Shown here: in pieces, positions 62,150-64,000 of the stretch
Numbering within the stretch: position 1 is the stretch's first letter
How the letters are laid out: each line of letters begins with the position of its first letter
DNA from: JANSWO01 sp964351875
GTDB lineage: Bacteria; Pseudomonadota; Gammaproteobacteria; Pseudomonadales; Azotimanducaceae
Length of the DNA: 64,000 bases
Assembly (NCBI GenBank): GCA_964351875.1
Contig: CAYGQC010000001.1
Coordinates: forward strand, 30,768 to 94,767
Reading direction: 5' to 3'
The notes under the pieces: model-generated
Databases searched by the model: none
Told to the model about the DNA's origin: nothing
Seen by the model: only the letters and a program-made list of their open reading frames with translations
Translations under genes and position numbers: made by a program

Positions 62150-62157
62150 CGGGGCAA

Positions 62158-64000
62158 TTACCATGACGACGGCAAACCGCGATTCAACTCGCTAGCACGC
62201 AACAGCGTCTCAGGCAGCGTCGTGAGATGCTCAATCTCGGAGTAGCGAAAAACGGTTCGATGACCGGTGCGCAGATGCTCGGCAACAATCTCTTCCGGCG
62301 TCCAGATATCATCTACCTGACGCAGCGCCGTGATATCGATGACCTTCAGAGGCTTACCGTCGATGCCGAAAAACTCGATGCTCCGTGGAAACCAGCTGCG
62401 CGCTTCGATATCGACGTCGAGCCGTCCGTACCCCAGTTCACGGGCAATTTTCGGCGTTCTCGGCGTTGCGATCAGGCGATATCCCGCTTCGCCGTCTATC
62501 TCAATCTCACCGTCCAGTTCAAATTCGTAGTCCGCTTTGTCAAAACGGAAATCAGCCTGGATATCTTCAAAACTGAAATCCGTACCGAGGAAGTAGTCTC
62601 CCCGGTCGGACGGTGGCACGCGACGAACCTTTCGAGCCGCGGGAATGTAGAGCCAGCGATGATCCTGGGCGTCGGCGTCACGAGCATCGGCACTAAGAAA
62701 AGTAAGCTCACGCACCATCGACGGCGCGAGGTAGGTGATGCGGGTCGTCCGCTGCTCAGCTTCATTCAAGCGAAAGATCACCGCCTGACGTTGCCGCTCA
62801 CGTCCGCGTCGATCCGTGAGAGTCATATCCACAAGCCGCTTGGTCGCACTCGGCTCGGGCCGGTTAGCAACCGCCTCTGCGATGGTTGAGGCATCCAAAG
62901 CGCGAGGCTCACCGAGCGAATCCGCTCGCGCGGGCTCTACGCCTAGAACGCCAACCACGCCGAGAACCAGAATCGCAGCCGTCGCAAGCGCGCGTGGCCG
63001 GCGCAGTGAAATGCGCTCAATAAGCGCAAGTCCTGCCGGCACGACAACCAGAGCCGCGATGAAACTGGTGACCGCAGCGACGCAGACGAGACCGCCGAAG
63101 CGTTGCAGTGTCGGCAGATCCGAGAGCATCAGTACCGAGAAGCCAACACCGAGCGCCGCAGCGTTAAAGAAGCAGGCGCGCGCAATCGACGGCGCTGCCT
63201 GTCGCACTCGCTCCTCCACGCTCGCCTCACCAGGCAGAGATCTCAGACCGGCAATTAGATGAATCGCAAAATCCACACCGACCCCCACGGAAATTGCCGC
63301 GAACATGCTGGTGGCCGGTTCCAGATGGATGCCGAGCGCCGCCATAACCGCATACAGGCTGAGTACGGTAAGGCTGACCGGAAGCACTGCCACGAAGCCA
63401 ACGCCCACGGATCTAAAAACGATCATCGACATCAGCAATATCAAGACAAGCGACAGGCCGACCCCAGCAAAGTGGCTGGCTTCCAGGCGCGTCATCCAGT
63501 GATAGGAGACGTTCACATCCCCGGCGATGGTCGCTCGCAAGTCGTCACCGGCGAAGTGTTCCGCCAGGTAGTCCTGCAACGCTTCAACAACAACAGCGCC
63601 GTCGGAATGCCAGCTTGAGCTGAGCACGCCGCGCACCAGCGCCGCCTGATAGTCGGGAGTGATCTCTTCGTCGAAGTCGCTGGGATCACCGGATGCTTCG
63701 TACACCATCAGGTATTGAGCAACCGCATCGTCCGTCGTCGGCAGCGGCCGATCCGCGCTTGCTTGCTCGCCAGCTATGGCCGAGTGCAGCAGCGACAGGT
63801 AGTCGACGATGCTGACCGTTTTGCTGACATGGGGCTGGCGCTCGAGGAAGACCTGAAGATCCGCAATACGCGCCATTACCTCGGCACTGAGCAGGCCGTC
63901 AGGCTGCTCGGACTCGATGATTATTTTTATTAAAGTCGTTCCAGCTATAGCTTCTTTTTTTCGCTCGTCGGCAATGCGAATCGGCTCGCCCGGTGCAAAG
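62158..64000 (-). CDS. RND/MMPL permease C-terminal half fused to a LolA-like periplasmic domain (5' cut)
   Basis: The frame is open to the window edge, so only the C-terminal part is seen (about 613 residues). The visible permease part starts in the second periplasmic domain (FAPGEPIRIADERKKEAIAG), followed by a bundle of about six TM helices with the SVGVGVDFAIHL motif. After TM12 a basic stretch (ERISLRRPR) leads into one more hydrophobic segment ending EPARA (about 62930). Beyond it are about 250 residues of outer-membrane lipoprotein-sorting (LolA-like) type, with MTLTDRRGRERQR and ITYLAPSMVRELTFL. Topology puts that domain in the periplasm. The DUF1302 barrel follows directly. Confidence 0.85.
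   Translation of the reverse strand, partial: FAPGEPIRIADERKKEAIAGTTLIKIIIESEQPDGLLSAEVMARIADLQVFLERQPHVSKTVSIVDYLSLLHSAIAGEQASADRPLPTTDDAVAQYLMVYEASGDPSDFDEEITPDYQAALVRGVLSSSWHSDGAVVVEALQDYLAEHFAGDDLRATIAGDVNVSYHWMTRLEASHFAGVGLSLVLILLMSMIVFRSVGVGFVAVLPVSLTVLSLYAVMAALGIHLEPATSMFAAISVGVGVDFAIHLIAGLRSLPGEASVEERVRQAAPSIARACFFNAAALGVGFSVLMLSDLPTLQRFGGLVCVAAVTSFIAALVVVPAGLALIERISLRRPRALATAAILVLGVVGVLGVEPARADSLGEPRALDASTIAEAVANRPEPSATKRLVDMTLTDRRGRERQRQAVIFRLNEAEQRTTRITYLAPSMVRELTFLSADARDADAQDHRWLYIPAARKVRRVPPSDRGDYFLGTDFSFEDIQADFRFDKADYEFELDGEIEIDGEAGYRLIATPRTPKIARELGYGRLDVDIEARSWFPRSIEFFGIDGKPLKVIDITALRQVDDIWTPEEIVAEHLRTGHRTVFRYSEIEHLTTLPETLLRASELNRGLPSSW

Noticed and set aside
1..64000. tRNA, rRNA, CRISPR array, insertion sequence or prophage
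   Set aside because: No cloverleaf-like segment, regular spaced repeat array, transposase or integrase motif was seen on either strand; short RNAs could still be missed by eye.

Overview
The window is a GC-rich, densely coded stretch of a gammaproteobacterial chromosome, about 58 genes, mostly housekeeping. The lineage is inferred from gene content and order. The modules orn–sulfurtransferase–psd, fimX–serB–PA4961-like, ilvE–waaF–waaC–waaG with core kinase and carbamoyltransferase, and the PA5210-type secretion ATPase near argA resemble Pseudomonas chromosome blocks. parC–parE–cpdA–yqiB–tolC resembles the enterobacterial arrangement. Genes for Kdo/heptose LPS, lipid A acylation, EF-P beta-lysylation (epmA, efp, epmB) and FabV all fit a Gram-negative gammaproteobacterium outside the classical model genera. 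Many genes start with GTG or TTG. I saw no rRNA, tRNA, CRISPR array, insertion sequence or prophage.

Layout. 1–3.0 kb: queG (5' cut by the window edge), orn, a sulfurtransferase and a psd gene carrying two in-frame amber codons. 3.0–7.4 kb: an AlkD-like protein, a DGPF protein with an ECF42-type sigma factor, dapD and an unknown lipoprotein. 7.5–10 kb: the complete EF-P modification set. 10–16.5 kb: a PilZ-like protein, a FimX-type c-di-GMP effector, serB and a two-TM membrane protein. 16.5–24 kb: parC, parE, cpdA, yqiB and tolC. 24–38.6 kb: envelope biogenesis (waaA, hldE, lpxL, and an ilvE-led LPS core operon), with two oxidoreductases and a WHy-type lipoprotein inserted. 38.9–45.9 kb: a GspE/PilB-like ATPase, argA, ilvD and a Kef-type antiporter. 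46–49.6 kb: a GST, a GNAT enzyme, an amidohydrolase remnant, a VanZ-like protein, hemE and ppa. 49.7–52.3 kb: a tight run of six small genes (DUF427, GFA, MAPEG–phosphatase fusion, DUF1059-like, GFA, GDT1-like). 52.2–58.3 kb: a membrane-bound class III cyclase, fabV, and the coupled run thyA–folA–S9 lipoprotein peptidase–NAD-kinase-like. 59–64 kb: lgt, an NRDE protein, a DUF1302-type barrel, and an RND permease fused to a LolA-like domain, cut by the right edge.

Themes. Envelope construction dominates: waaA, hldE, lpxL, the core operon, tolC, lgt and the RND–LolA/barrel pair. c-di-GMP/type IV pilus functions are suggested by fimX, the PilZ-like gene and perhaps the secretion ATPase. The less ordinary items are the damaged psd, the RND–LolA fusion with a signal-peptide-like junction, the MAPEG–phosphatase fusion inside a glutathione/zinc-flavoured cluster, a candidate autoregulatory ECF42 promoter, 23 bp between the divergent efp and epmB start codons, repeated overlap of convergent genes, and an amidohydrolase C-terminal fragment that no long ORF reveals.
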